From Bimuria novae-zelandiae CBS 107.79 (taxonomy: Eukaryota; Ascomycota; Dothideomycetes; Pleosporales; Didymosphaeriaceae), in the NCBI GenBank assembly GCA_010015655.1, contig ML976665.1, positions 882,384-946,383 of the forward strand: 64,000 nt of DNA, given 5' to 3'. Position 1 is the stretch's first letter; every line of letters begins with the position of its first letter. The position numbers were made by a program, and so were the translations under genes. Under the pieces are notes generated by a model that was not told the DNA's origin, ran no database searches, and saw nothing but the letters and a program-made list of their open reading frames with translations. This document shows positions 1 to 10,149 of the stretch, in pieces.

Positions 1-1075
1 TGGCAAAGGAGCGCTTTTCGAGCAGCCTTATGCGTCTGAAAACGCAGTTTACAAAGCACATGGAGTGGGGAGAGATCAGATGGGACTTGTCAAAGAGCGG
101 AGAAGTCCTACAGGCAGCGTGGAGAGACAATCAGGTCGTCCTTTTTGCCTCTACCGTCGCAGAGCGTAAGTTTGTCGTCTCAACACTATGGCCTTGGCAC
201 GCTGACGATAGTCGCCACCAGCGATCCAGGTCATCATGAAGCTCCGCCGACGCTCCAAAATGAGCCAAAACAACAAGGGGATCTTTGAAAAAGCCTTTGG
301 CAACGAGCCTGTGAGGCTGCTGGGCATACCGCAGATGATTAACGACTACAATTGTCACAAAACTGAGGTTGATCGCTTTGATCAGACGAAGGCGTATTAC
401 TCGACCTAGCAAGTTAAGCGTCGTACCTGGCGACCTTTGCTCTACTTTCTGCTCGACCTGACGCTTAACAACGCGTATAGGCTGTCCTCATACTCTAACG
501 CTGCCGCCGCCAAAAGGAGCGGCCACAAAAGGTTCCTATACGACCTCATTGAGCAGCTTTTCGACCGCGGGACGCGTCTCTGCAACGCAGGAGCAAAGCG
601 CAAGAGATCAGACGACGTCGTTGTCGCTGAGGAGAGCTCCCATCGCTCCGCAAACCTGTATAAACAGGCAAAGACTTGTGTACTTTGTGCGGAGCGTGGG
701 CGACGCCAGCACAAGTCTCAGCCTCCCAGGGTAGCTCTGGGTCACGTTCACGGCAATTTACAGTCTCCTCGACCTCCTCAGCGTACTCCGCGTACGCGCT
801 TTGGGTGTAGTCTCTGCCAACTGCCTATGTGTAGGCCTGAAGTACGCCCTGAGTGCTGGCAGGAGCACCTCCGCCGACTGCAAACAATCAAGTCAATTAA
901 CATCACCAAGAGCTCAATTATTAAGTAATTTAAGTTAAGTACGAGTAAAAATGCAGATTGTATAAGAATCTACAGCCAAACTTCATAAATCACGGTGTTC
1001 ATGCAGAATCGGAGCTATCGTCCGATTGGCCACTAGCAAGAAGTCCGCCTGTGGCAGATTTTGACAGTGCGGGGG
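1..1075 (+). mobile_element. PiggyBac-like DNA transposon, 3' part (copy 1)
   Basis: The right-hand part of a PiggyBac-like element whose left end lies before the window. It ends in the terminal repeat GCAGATTTTGACAGTGCGGG followed by GG (to 1,075), which resembles the right end of copy 2 at 12,732-12,789. Immediately to its right, from 1,076, the sequence continues as the interior of a Fot1-like element, so this PiggyBac copy is inserted in that element. The junction reads GGGGG|ATAGAGAATCG, and the matching uninterrupted sequence in the second Fot1-like copy (reverse strand near 20,035) reads TTTGTATAGAGAATCG. The insertion therefore used a TATA tetranucleotide. Mutation level is lower than in copy 2. 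Confidence 0.75.
12..928 (+). pseudogene. PiggyBac-like transposase (DDE_Tnp_1_7), C-terminal part, broken
   Basis: The C-terminal part of a PiggyBac-type DDE transposase. Frame 1 (about 12-190) reads LSKSGEVLQAAWRDNQVVLF, the region before the last catalytic block. After a frameshift between about 190 and 236 a second frame reads GIPQMINDYNCHKTEVDRFD then QTKAYYST, a TAG at about 407, and RRTWRPLLYFLLDLTLNNAY. This is the family pattern 'YN..M.GVD..DQ...YY' followed by 'W....F..LLD....NAY'. A Cys-rich tail (KTCVLCAERG, then FGCSLCQLPMC) is the family's zinc-binding C-terminus. It has one frameshift, one nonsense codon and no N-terminus in the window, so it cannot encode a working enzyme here. 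Confidence 0.8.
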
Positions 1076-1249
1076 ATAGAGAATCGAAATTGATCCAGTC
1101 TTTTGACAGCGTAGACTTTAATTATATGGGCTAATATACAGTGGAGTTGGTGTAGCAAGTAGGGCAGGATCTACAGTTATCTCTCTAAGAGATAGGACCT
1201 ATTAGGGCTTATTTTGTAGGCTCTGCAAGTGGGCGTCCTTATACGTTTT

Positions 1250-2760
1250 TGCAGCCTTTCAAGCAACCTTTTAAACTTTAAGCTTTATACGTTAATTAAT
1301 TGCTTATCGCGCTGCTTTAATAGTTATTACGCTACCTTTTTATACTAGTCTTTTATCTTTAATCTACCTTTTTTAGCGTTATTAAGCTATTATAGTAATA
1401 TTTATAAGGTCGCGCTGGGCCAGCACGAGACTATTAATTAGTAATTATAAGCTTTTTAAGAATTTTATAAGCCTTTTATTTAATATATTACTTCTCTTTA
1501 GGGCGCACGACATTTTTTAATACTATTATTAATATACTATAGATATATTAGTAATAGGGCTTAAATTAATAGTAAATAAAACTAATAGGGATAGCGTCTA
1601 GATAGGTGCTAGTAGTTTTATATAAATAAGTTTTAAATTAAATAAAAAGATTTTAGCTTTCTCTTAGGCGCTTAGAATTGTGCTACGCTTAAATATATTT
1701 ATCCTAATCTTATAAATTATATATAAAAATTTAACTTTGTTAAAGTCTATGTAGCTAGTTTAGGTGGCTATTTTTATAGCCTTTTTATAATTCTACTTTA
1801 ATAGCTAAAAATAGAGGACGTCTAGAGGCTGTAGATAATATAATAAATATAATAATAGTAAAAAAAAGTATCTTATAATTATTACAGAACTATATAAACT
1901 TAATAATAAGATAGCTACTAAATTTATTAAATATAAGTAATTATTATACGCCTTTCTAGCGCGCACGGATTTATATTTTAAAAACTTTAGCTACTTTATT
2001 AAGATAGAGTTATTAGCGTATTTTAATATTAATATAGTAATTATATAGCTATTACGTAGCGCTATATTTATATACTAATAATAAAGATAATTAACGACCT
2101 ATATAACGAGCATTAGTTTAAGCACCTTTTTATTATTAGAGATTAATTTAATACTTATAATATAATTACGTAACGTCTTTAATGTAGAAATATAAAAATA
2201 ATTAAACTTTATAGTAATAATCTATTAATTACTACTAGCGCCTATGCGGAAGCTGGTTTCGTCTATATTATAGGTGTTTGATAAGGTAACGCTGTAGGTG
2301 TATATTACCTTTTAAGCTTAATAAAATAATAGCTATAAGCTTTAAACGTTACTATTATTCTATAATTAATATGCTACAACTTCTACTTTATATAGTAGTA
2401 GTTTAGATTTCTTAATAGCTATCGCGATAACTAGTTCTTACTAAATAAAGGAGCTCTGCTATTAGGGTGCACGTAATTAAGTATATATTAAATAGCACTA
2501 TTTAACTATAGCATAAGGTAGAGCATGCTAATAGTATTATAATAATGTATATATAACTTTAGTGCTTTATCTTAGGTCTCTAAAAGTTATAGATTCGTGC
2601 TACTATAATTATAGTAGCTAATTTAGCCTTTAGCGCGCGCTTAAAGTTATAAAATAAGCATACTCTATTCGCGTGCTATAGCTATAAAATTAGGTATTTG
2701 TAAGCTAAAAAAAACTAAAAAGATAATTAAAGATACGCTACTTAATTTTATAGCTTATAC
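1250..2760 (-). pseudogene. pogo/Fot1-like transposase, RIP-destroyed
   Basis: On the minus strand the DDE_1 (pogo-type) signature can still be read near 2,250-2,285: AATATAGACGAAAC and following bases give N-I-D-E-T-[SG]-F-R-x-G, the first catalytic Asp block of Fot1-like transposases. The rest mirrors copy 2 but is dense in stop codons. TpA-rich composition and transitions relative to copy 2 indicate RIP. No functional protein is possible. Confidence 0.7.
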
Positions 2761-2859
2761 TATAATATTTAGGCATAGTTATAGGTTATTTATTAAGAAA
2801 ATAGAAAAATCCGCGATAAAAAGTTATATTAGGCTGCGAAGTTACGTTAGGCTGCACAG

Positions 2860-3538
2860 TGTTACGGTCCAGAAGTTAACAGTGGGACGGGGAGCCTTAT
2901 AACGGTATCTAGGCCCCGCCTTTGTAATGAGGTAAGCGCCCCGCTTACTAAGCCAATACTATGTGACTTCCTCACCTGCACCAAAAGGTACGCACGAGAA
3001 TACTTAAGCCAAGTATTACTCGTATAGTATAATATATATAGGATATGCTAGGGTCAGCCACTAGCGCTAGTGTTTGATCCTAGCCTAGCCGGAACCTCTA
3101 TAAGCGAGAGAAGGCCACGTGTTCGACCGTGCCTACCTCGTTACAGCCTTAGGCTTACGTAACGTCCCAGGCTATCCCAGACGTCAAGACCATAGGACAC
3201 CGTAGGACCACGTAACCCCTGCTTACGTAACGTCCTAGGAAATCCCATAGGATCCCACGATGCCAGGATATAGGACATTGTGGGATTCTATAGGACCAGG
3301 AGGATATATATATACAGGATAGTTTCCTTTTATTATGCTCCTTATAGTTAACTTATATATCTTCTATGTAAATACGTTCTCCTATACAGACTAATAGTTA
3401 TCTTATTTATTATAAGATTAAATTATTTAGCTTCGCGCTAAGTATCGCATTAACTTATATTATTAAATAATTTATAAAGTACTACGATACCTTACTACCC
3501 TAATTTAGATTAGAATAAGGTATAAGAGCTTTATAATA
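2860..3538 (+). repeat. Left (5') LTR of the Ty3/Gypsy element
   Basis: 679 bp, from TGTTACGGTCC to TTATAATA. It aligns throughout with the right LTR except for 228 extra bases (a solo LTR plus its target duplication). The shared part contains CTTACGTAACGTCC, repeated twice within about 70 bp, and AGGATATATATATACAGG, a candidate TATA region. It is noticeably less AT-rich than the internal region. Confidence 0.88.
2923..3145 (+). repeat. Solo LTR (223 bp) inside the left Gypsy LTR
   Basis: Begins TGTAATGAGGTAAGC and ends GCCTACCTCGTTACA, so it has TG...CA ends and imperfect inverted termini of about 15 bp. It is flanked by a perfect 5-bp duplication GCCTT (2,918-2,922 and 3,146-3,150). The right Gypsy LTR carries the empty site CCCCGCCTTAGGC. 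TG...CA ends plus a 5-bp duplication indicate an integrase-mediated LTR insertion reduced to a solo LTR. An internal GTATAATATATATAGG could be its core promoter. A MITE is a less likely reading. It must postdate the Gypsy insertion. Confidence 0.8.
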
Positions 3539-3699
3539 CTTTAACTATCCTATAGTATAATAGCAGGACCTAGCTTAACCACTACAGCTCTAGCACCTAA
3601 GGAAAAGACCCTAAAAGAAATAGTTATTAAATAAGTAGCCTAAATAGCCTAGCTATAAGAAATTATTAACTAAATAAATAAAAAGATAAGTAAATAGAA

Positions 3700-6600
3700 A
3701 GATGTAAAACATTAACTAAAGATCTTAAAGCCTAAACCTTACTCTGGGAAGGGCCACCTAGGAATATTCCTAATATAAATAAAACTATTTATCTATTGTA
3801 ACCTAAAAAGGTTTAATACAGAATAACATAAGATTTTAGTTACTTATATAAATATACAAGATAAGGCAGCCTTATAGGCTAAACTAATAATTAATAACTT
3901 TCTTAAAAATAGTAAGGTAGAGGATTATAATTTAAACGCTACTAAAAACGCCTTTAAAAACTAGAAGTCCTTCTATAAGGCTATAAAAGGAATATTTAGT
4001 ACTATTAATAAAGGATATTAAGCTAAAATACGCCTTTAACGACTACGTTAGGAAAAATTAGCAGTACTTTATACACTAAAATTTAAATAGATCGTGGCAG
4101 AACTCGACAAATAAAGAAAAGCCCTACTTATAATTACTTACTATAATAGACTAAAGGAATTATTTAAAGACAAACTAGTCTACTAAGGAAAAGTAGACAA
4201 TCTAGAAGAGCTTATTAATAACGCTATTAAAGTAAATAATCGCCTATATAAGTAAAAGCTAGAGAAATAGTATAGCACCTAACTACTCTTTAGGAAGAAG
4301 AATAATACTAAAACTGTTAAAAGAGATCGGGACAGAGATGTTATTATAACTAATAAAGCCTAGTAGTATAAGAAGAAAAATAGCAATGGAAAGTAGCTAT
4401 ATAAACCTAAAAAGAATTACTAGGGCAAAAGTAGAATCTCGCAAGAAGAACAAGAATAGAGGTTTAAAAATAAGGCCTACTTCTAATGTGGCAAGTAAGG
4501 CCACTTCGCTAAGGACTGTGAAGGACAGGAGACTAAGATTAATACAACTAACCTCTTACGAGTGGCCATGGCCACCCTCGTGCCAGCCAAGGCAGAGGAG
4601 ATAGACCTCACACAAGAAATCCCAGAACCAATAAAAGAAGAGGGAGAGGAACGAAAGACCCTCCACGAATACTAGATCTTCTAATAACTAGCAGACGACA
4701 CCTGCTAGATATGCAGCAACACGCTACATTACTTGTCTTAATGCGAGGCGAAGGTAATCGTCTAAGGACCACATGCGTGGGACGCTTATTGGCTTGCTAA
4801 AAAACTATAGGGACCCCCGAAGTAGTACCTACACTAGGTCACGATACAAGAACAACATGCACATGCCAAGTGGTGGCAATACACACGAAAAGGATACTAA
4901 TAGTACTTTAAAGCTAAAGTTAAAGCCTCTTACTTTCTAGGAGGCTTAGAATACTATAAACTTAAAAAAGACTAGTATAGCGTACTTAATAACTACTATA
5001 AATACTTTTTAGTCTATTAGGCTAAGCACTATAAGTAAAATAGCTAGTATTAATATTTTAATATTACCTACGAACTATATAAGTAATAGAAGTTTAAGAC
5101 AGGCTAGTTTTTTTAAGGCCTAGATCCTTAAAACACTAGTATAATAATAGGAAGCACGTAGCTAGGAAAAGACGTAAACTACCTAATAATTAAATAAGAC
5201 TAATATAACCTATAGTGCTTTGTATACTTAAGCCTATAAAAAAAGTCAGCTTCTTTTAATAGCTACTTACGACATAGTATATTAGCCTAGAATAAATACC
5301 TTACTCTAAATTGCCCGCAATATAGAAATTAGAAAGTACATAAGTCTAATAGGATTAGAGAGACCTATGCGCTATATTAATAATAATATAAATAGTATAA
5401 GGTTAAAGAAATCTTAAAGCTAGCGCAACTTAAGGGTTAGATATAAGAGGTAGAAGCCTTATAAGAGAGCTAAAATAAGTCTAAAAACTCTAAGGACTTA
5501 AAAAACTAGATTATTACTAGGTAATAAGCTATACTAGTAATAGTGCGATTATTATAGCTTATTAAGTAAATACTTACTAAGTTAAGAAACGCTTAATTAA
5601 GAATATTATAGTGTATAGGTATTATATTATAGTACTTATTAACCTAGGGGCGGACGCGTGTCTAATAGCCCTATAAGTAATTAAAAAAATATAATATACT
5701 ATATTATAATAAAAGGACACCGCTATAGATAGGACTTATAGATAGAACCTAATTATAGGGATATAGTAATAGTTAGCTGCACCTTAAGACGGCGCTAGTA
5801 CAAGTTAATATAAAAGGCCTAGAGAGCTAATATATTTTTACTATTATAAAGATAGGAGATATTAAAGCTATCGTAGGATATAAATAGCAAGAATAATATA
5901 ATTTATAAATAAACTAGATTAAATAAACAATCCTTCCTTAAAATCTACTAGTAATAGCTTAGGCAAGCCCTGGCGGAAGAGAAACACTTTAAAAACCTTA
6001 AGTAAGAAAGGGGAACTAACTATCTAAGATATAAGAAGTATTAGTATATAAAATAAATAGGATCTTAAAACGACACCTAGGACAGGTGCACTATATATAG
6101 GTTTAAAAGGCTAAAATAGTCTTTAATAACCTAGGTCTATTAGAAGAATATAAGGAATTTATAGACCTATTTAAGGAGCACAACGAGACTATCCTGCCTA
6201 AATATAAAAAGTAGGATTATAAGATACTACTAGTAAAAGGAGCTAAGCTATAGCTAGAACGCCTAAGGCCCTTTACCTATAAATAAGAAAAAGAGTTAAA
6301 AAAGCTAATATAGAAAAATCTACGCTTAGGGAAGTAAAGACCTAGTTAGAGCCCTATAGCCTTCCTTATACTATTTATTCGCAAAAAGGACGATAGGCTA
6401 TAACTTTATATAAATTATAAATAGCTAAATGCCATAATAGTAATAAACCGCTACCTATTACTATTAATAACGGAGCTTATAGATTAACTCTAAGGAGCTA
6501 AGTGGTTTACAAAATTTAATATCTAGGATAGATGCTATAGGATTTAAATAGTAAAGAGGTATAAGTAGAAAATAGCTTTCTGCACGCGATACGGCCTCTT

Positions 6601-9060
6601 TAAATATATAATTATACTAATAGGGTTAACTAACGCACTAGTAACCTTTTAAAAACTTATAAATTAAGTATTATATAAATACTTAGACGTATTCTGCACG
6701 GCATACCTCGACGATATATTAATATACTTAAGCGGAACCCTAGAAGAACATAAGGAACATGTTTGTAAGGTGTTATAGAAGCTATAAAAGCATAGATTGC
6801 TTCTACACCCTAAGAAGTGTGAATTCCACGTTACGGAAACAGAATACCTAGGATTTATAATATTCTAGGAAGGTGTTAAAATAGACCTAAAGAAAATCGC
6901 GATAATAGAAAAATAGTTGCTACCTAAATTAGTAAAGAATATTTAATTCTTTTTAGGCTTTACTAACTTTTATCGCAAATTTATTAAGAACTACTTAAAG
7001 GTTACTACTCTACTAATATAACTTATAAAAATAGGAAAATAGCAACCTCTACAGGAAGCAGAAAAGTAAGCCTTTAAATAGCTAAAGCGTCTATTCCTAA
7101 CAGCACCCCTACTATAGATATACGACCTAGAATAATAATATTATATTTACACAGACGCATTAGATTATGCGCTAGGGGTCGTACTTTTATAAAAATATAA
7201 TAATAAAAAGTAGAGACTAGTCTTCTATTACGTAAGGAAACTCTTAGGAGCAGAGCTTAACTATAAAATTTATAATAAAAAACTACTAGCTATTATTAGC
7301 TATTTTAAGTAATAGGAAGCACAGCTTAAGGGAGCTAAATACTAAATAAAGGTATTTTTTAATTATCTTAATTTTACGCGCTTTACAATAACTAAAAAGC
7401 TTAATTAATAATAAGCTAGATAGTTAAAATAGATAGCGGAATTTAACTTTTATATTACGCATCTACTAGGAAACGCAAACGCTGTAGTAAATATAATTAG
7501 TAAATAATTAGATCTTATAGAAGAAAATAATAGTAGTAACTATATTATAATCCTAACCTACGCGAAAGACAGAACCTTTTACTATAATAAAATATAGCTC
7601 GTGCCAGCACTAGAGGTGCGACGCGTAGACTTTACCTATTATAGACTAGTTATAAATAGGATACAGGACTATAATAGGCTTATAGATAAGGACTACTAAG
7701 CGTATAACTTTTACTAAGCTATAAGATTAACAGCACGAGACTACTAAAACTATATCTAAATTAGTAAGTAGATAGCTCTGTTGCTAATTAAAAAGCTATA
7801 TAAAGATAAAGACTAGGGACACTTAAGAATTACTAAAATAACACGTTAAATTACAAATAAATACGCTAACCTTAGGCTATATTAGGTAGTATAAAAGGTT
7901 CTAGGCAACTGTTTGGCCTATTATAAAAATAAGCTTAAGAGATATAAGCCCTATAGCCTTTTATAGTTACTAAAGCTACCCCTAAGGGCATAGTCTAGTG
8001 TAACTATAGACTTTATTATAAAGCTACTAGCATCACTAGCACTAAGGAATAAGGAACCCTATAACTTAATTTTAATTATAATTTATTAACTTACTAAGGA
8101 GTTAAGGTTTATACTAATTAAGGAAGCTATATTAGCGAAAGAACTAGCCTATATAATAGAACGAGAACTAATATTACAGGTTAAATAACCTAATAAATTT
8201 ATTATAGACAGGGCCAAGATATTCACATTATTATATTAGACTATATTTATAGCTAAATTAAGGATTAAGCACTAGCTTACGATAAGCTTTTACCTTAAAA
8301 TAGATAACTAAATAGAGCGCACGAACTAAACGCTAGAATAATATCTTTAGATATATATAAATAAACTTTAAGATAATTAGGTAGAGCTATTACTAATAGC
8401 TTAACTAGCATACAACAGCGTCAGATTGGCGACTACAGGGTACTCGCCATACTATGCCAACCATGGATGTGAGCCAACGACTTACCAGGATCCATTAGAC
8501 ATCTAGAGCATTGCAAAGGATGCAGCTAATAAAGCCAAACTTATGCAGAATCTATATAAAACACTATATAATAATATCGCGCGGCGTAACAAATAAACAG
8601 TGCAATAGGCAAATAAGAAAAGAATTATAAGACTAACTTTTAAGGAGGAGGATAAAGTCCTCCTTTTATAAAAAAAACTTTAAAACTACAAGATTAAGCA
8701 AGAAACTAAATAACTTTTAAAAAAGACTATTTAAGGTTTAAGAGGTTAGAGGACTAGTAAATTTTAAACTATAATTACTTATAGATACACGTATACACCT
8801 AGTTTTCTATAAGTTATTATTAGAACTAGCACTACTAAGCGCCAAGCTAGAGACATAACTTAAACTTAAAAATAAAAAGTACAAGGTTAAGGTAATTAAG
8901 GATCTACAGAAAATTAGGCGCTAGTATAAGTACTTAGTAAAATAAGAAGGATAGCTAAAGAGCTATAATACATAAAAACTAGTAAGGAACCTTACTAACT
9001 ATAAAAAGGCCTTAAAGAAGTTCTACTAAAACATCTAAGAAAGCTAAGGCTAAAAGTTTA
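3700..9060 (+). pseudogene. Gypsy gag-pol remnant with chromodomain
   Basis: A single RIP-riddled coding remnant. The gag zinc knuckle is legible at about 4,480-4,530 (CGK-x-GHFAKDCEGQ) and is followed by about 150 bases with few stops. Reverse transcriptase lies at about 6,240-6,730: KIAFCTRYGLFKYIIILIGL, then NALVTF and the catalytic [10 protein letters not shown]. RNase H is near 7,130-7,330 (YTDALDYALGVVL). Integrase spans about 7,800-8,500 (HLRITKITR; SVTIDFIIKLLAS; AYNSVRLATTGYSPYYANHG). The C-terminal chromodomain is near 8,870-9,040 (KYKVKVIKDLQ, YKYLVK-x-EG, NLTNYKKALKKFY). Stops occur every few codons, mostly TAG/TAA where CAG, CAA or TGG is expected. Confidence 0.85.
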
Positions 9061-9613
9061 AAATTATTAAAATTAAAAGGCGGAGGATAAATAGACTAGT
9101 CTAAGGTAAAAGAGCTAGATATAAGACCCTCTTTTAGTTAAGTAATATCTTAGCCTAATAATTCTATCCCTTTAAGACGTTTAATCTTCTTAATAAATTT
9201 TATTAAGTTAGTAAGAAGCGTTTCTTCACGCTCTTTAAATAAACGCTTTTACTTTAGTAACTTTTTCCTTTTACTATAAATAGCCTAGAGGGCTACTATA
9301 GCTACCCTTTTTTTAATTACTATTACCTTTTCTAGGCGCTTAAATCTATCTACCTTAGAATTAATTAAGGAAAAATTTAGAACTATAGGTTCTACTAGCT
9401 TACACTTCGCATCGCTATTCTTATAATAGTTATTATATTATATTTTAAAAAATAATAGCTTATAAGTTAAACCTTTCTTTGCGCAGTATTTGCAGGACAA
9501 TATAATAATTTAACTAATTAAATTTATTTAATCTCTAATAGAACAACGATAAAGGATACTCTAAAAGGATATTAGCTACTATATAAGGACATGCAGAGGA
9601 AGGAGGAGGATAG
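9061..9613. other. Gypsy 3' untranslated stretch before the right LTR
   Basis: AT-rich, no recognisable domain in either strand. It ends in a purine-rich tract at about 9,595-9,613 that is well placed to be the polypurine primer for plus-strand synthesis. Confidence 0.4.
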
Positions 9614-10064
9614 TATTATAGTCTAGAAGTTAATAATAGGATAGGGAGCCTTATAACGGCATCTAGGCCCCGCCTTAGGCTTACGTAACGTCCCAGGCTA
9701 TCCCAGACGCCAAGACCATAGGACACCGTGGGACCACGTAACCCCTACTCACGTAACGTCCTAGGAAATCCCATAGGATCCCACGATGCCAGGATATAAG
9801 ACATTGTAGGATTCTATAGGACAAGGAGGATATATATATACAGGATAGTTTCCTTTTATTATGCTCCTTATAGTTAACGTATATATCTTTTATGCAAATA
9901 CGTTCTCCTATATAAACTAATAGTTATTTTATTTATTATAAGATTAAATTATCTAGCTTCGCGCTAAGTGTCGCATTAACTTATACTACTAAATAATTTG
10001 TAAAGCACTACGATACCTTACTGCCCTAACTTGGATTGGAACAAGGTGTGAGAGCCTTATAACA
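9614..10064 (+). repeat. Right (3') LTR of the Ty3/Gypsy element
   Basis: 451 bp, starting TATTATAGTCTAGAAG (the left LTR has TGTTACGGTCCAGAAG; the differences are mostly transitions) and ending GAGAGCCTTATAACA. It lacks the solo LTR and so preserves that insertion's empty site. Confidence 0.88.
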
Positions 10065-10101
10065 CGCAGGGCCAACCTTTGGTTGGCGTGTGGGATGAGT
10101 A

Positions 10102-10149
10102 CGGAGGTGTCTTTTAAAAGTCCTTACCCATCTTGGCGAGCAGGGGTAT
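10102..10149 (+). repeat. Left terminal inverted repeat of the Tc1-like element
   Basis: Pairs with 14,176-14,223. The repeat resumes after the PiggyBac-like insertion as ACGCCACGTTCTGAATT at 12,792, where the right copy reads ACGCCACATTCCTAATT on the reverse strand. The true repeat is therefore at least 65 bp, cut by the insertion. Confidence 0.82.

Larger units (their letters stand above)
2860..10064 (+). mobile_element. Ty3/Gypsy chromodomain LTR retrotransposon, RIP-mutated
   Basis: A 7.2-kb element bounded by related LTRs: left 2,860-3,538, starting TGTTACGG; right 9,614-10,064, ending TTATAACA. Five-base target duplications flank it: CACAG at 2,855-2,859 and CGCAG at 10,065-10,069. They differ by one G-to-A transition and match the CGCAG in the unsplit Fot1-like copy 2 (GGCTGCGCAGGGCC). 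A purine tract (AGGAAGGAGGAGGATAG) precedes the right LTR. The order zinc knuckle, RT, RNase H, integrase, chromodomain places it among chromoviruses of the Ty3/Gypsy group. Confidence 0.88.
1076..10099 (-). mobile_element. pogo/Fot1-like DNA transposon, copy 1, split by two insertions
   Basis: RIP-mutated Tc1-pogo superfamily element, inverted relative to copy 2 at 18,219-20,089. Its body is 1,076-2,854 and its far end is 10,065-10,099; a Ty3/Gypsy element (2,860-10,064) splits it. The left end is missing because a PiggyBac-like element is inserted there. The right terminus ends in TTGGCGTGTGGGATGAG at 10,099 followed by TA, matching the copy 2 terminus apart from C-to-T type changes. The stretch 1,080-1,250 is the near reverse complement of 19,870-20,040. 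Length without insertions would be about 1.87 kb, as in copy 2. Confidence 0.8.

Noticed and set aside
2923..3145. MITE interpretation of the 223-bp insert
   Set aside because: TG...CA ends and a 5-bp target duplication fit a solo LTR better, though the short inverted ends leave some doubt.
4386..4604. 72-codon ORF inside the Gypsy element as a separate gene
   Set aside because: It is an out-of-frame reading of the gag zinc-knuckle region; the correct frame gives CGK-x-GHFAKDCEGQ.
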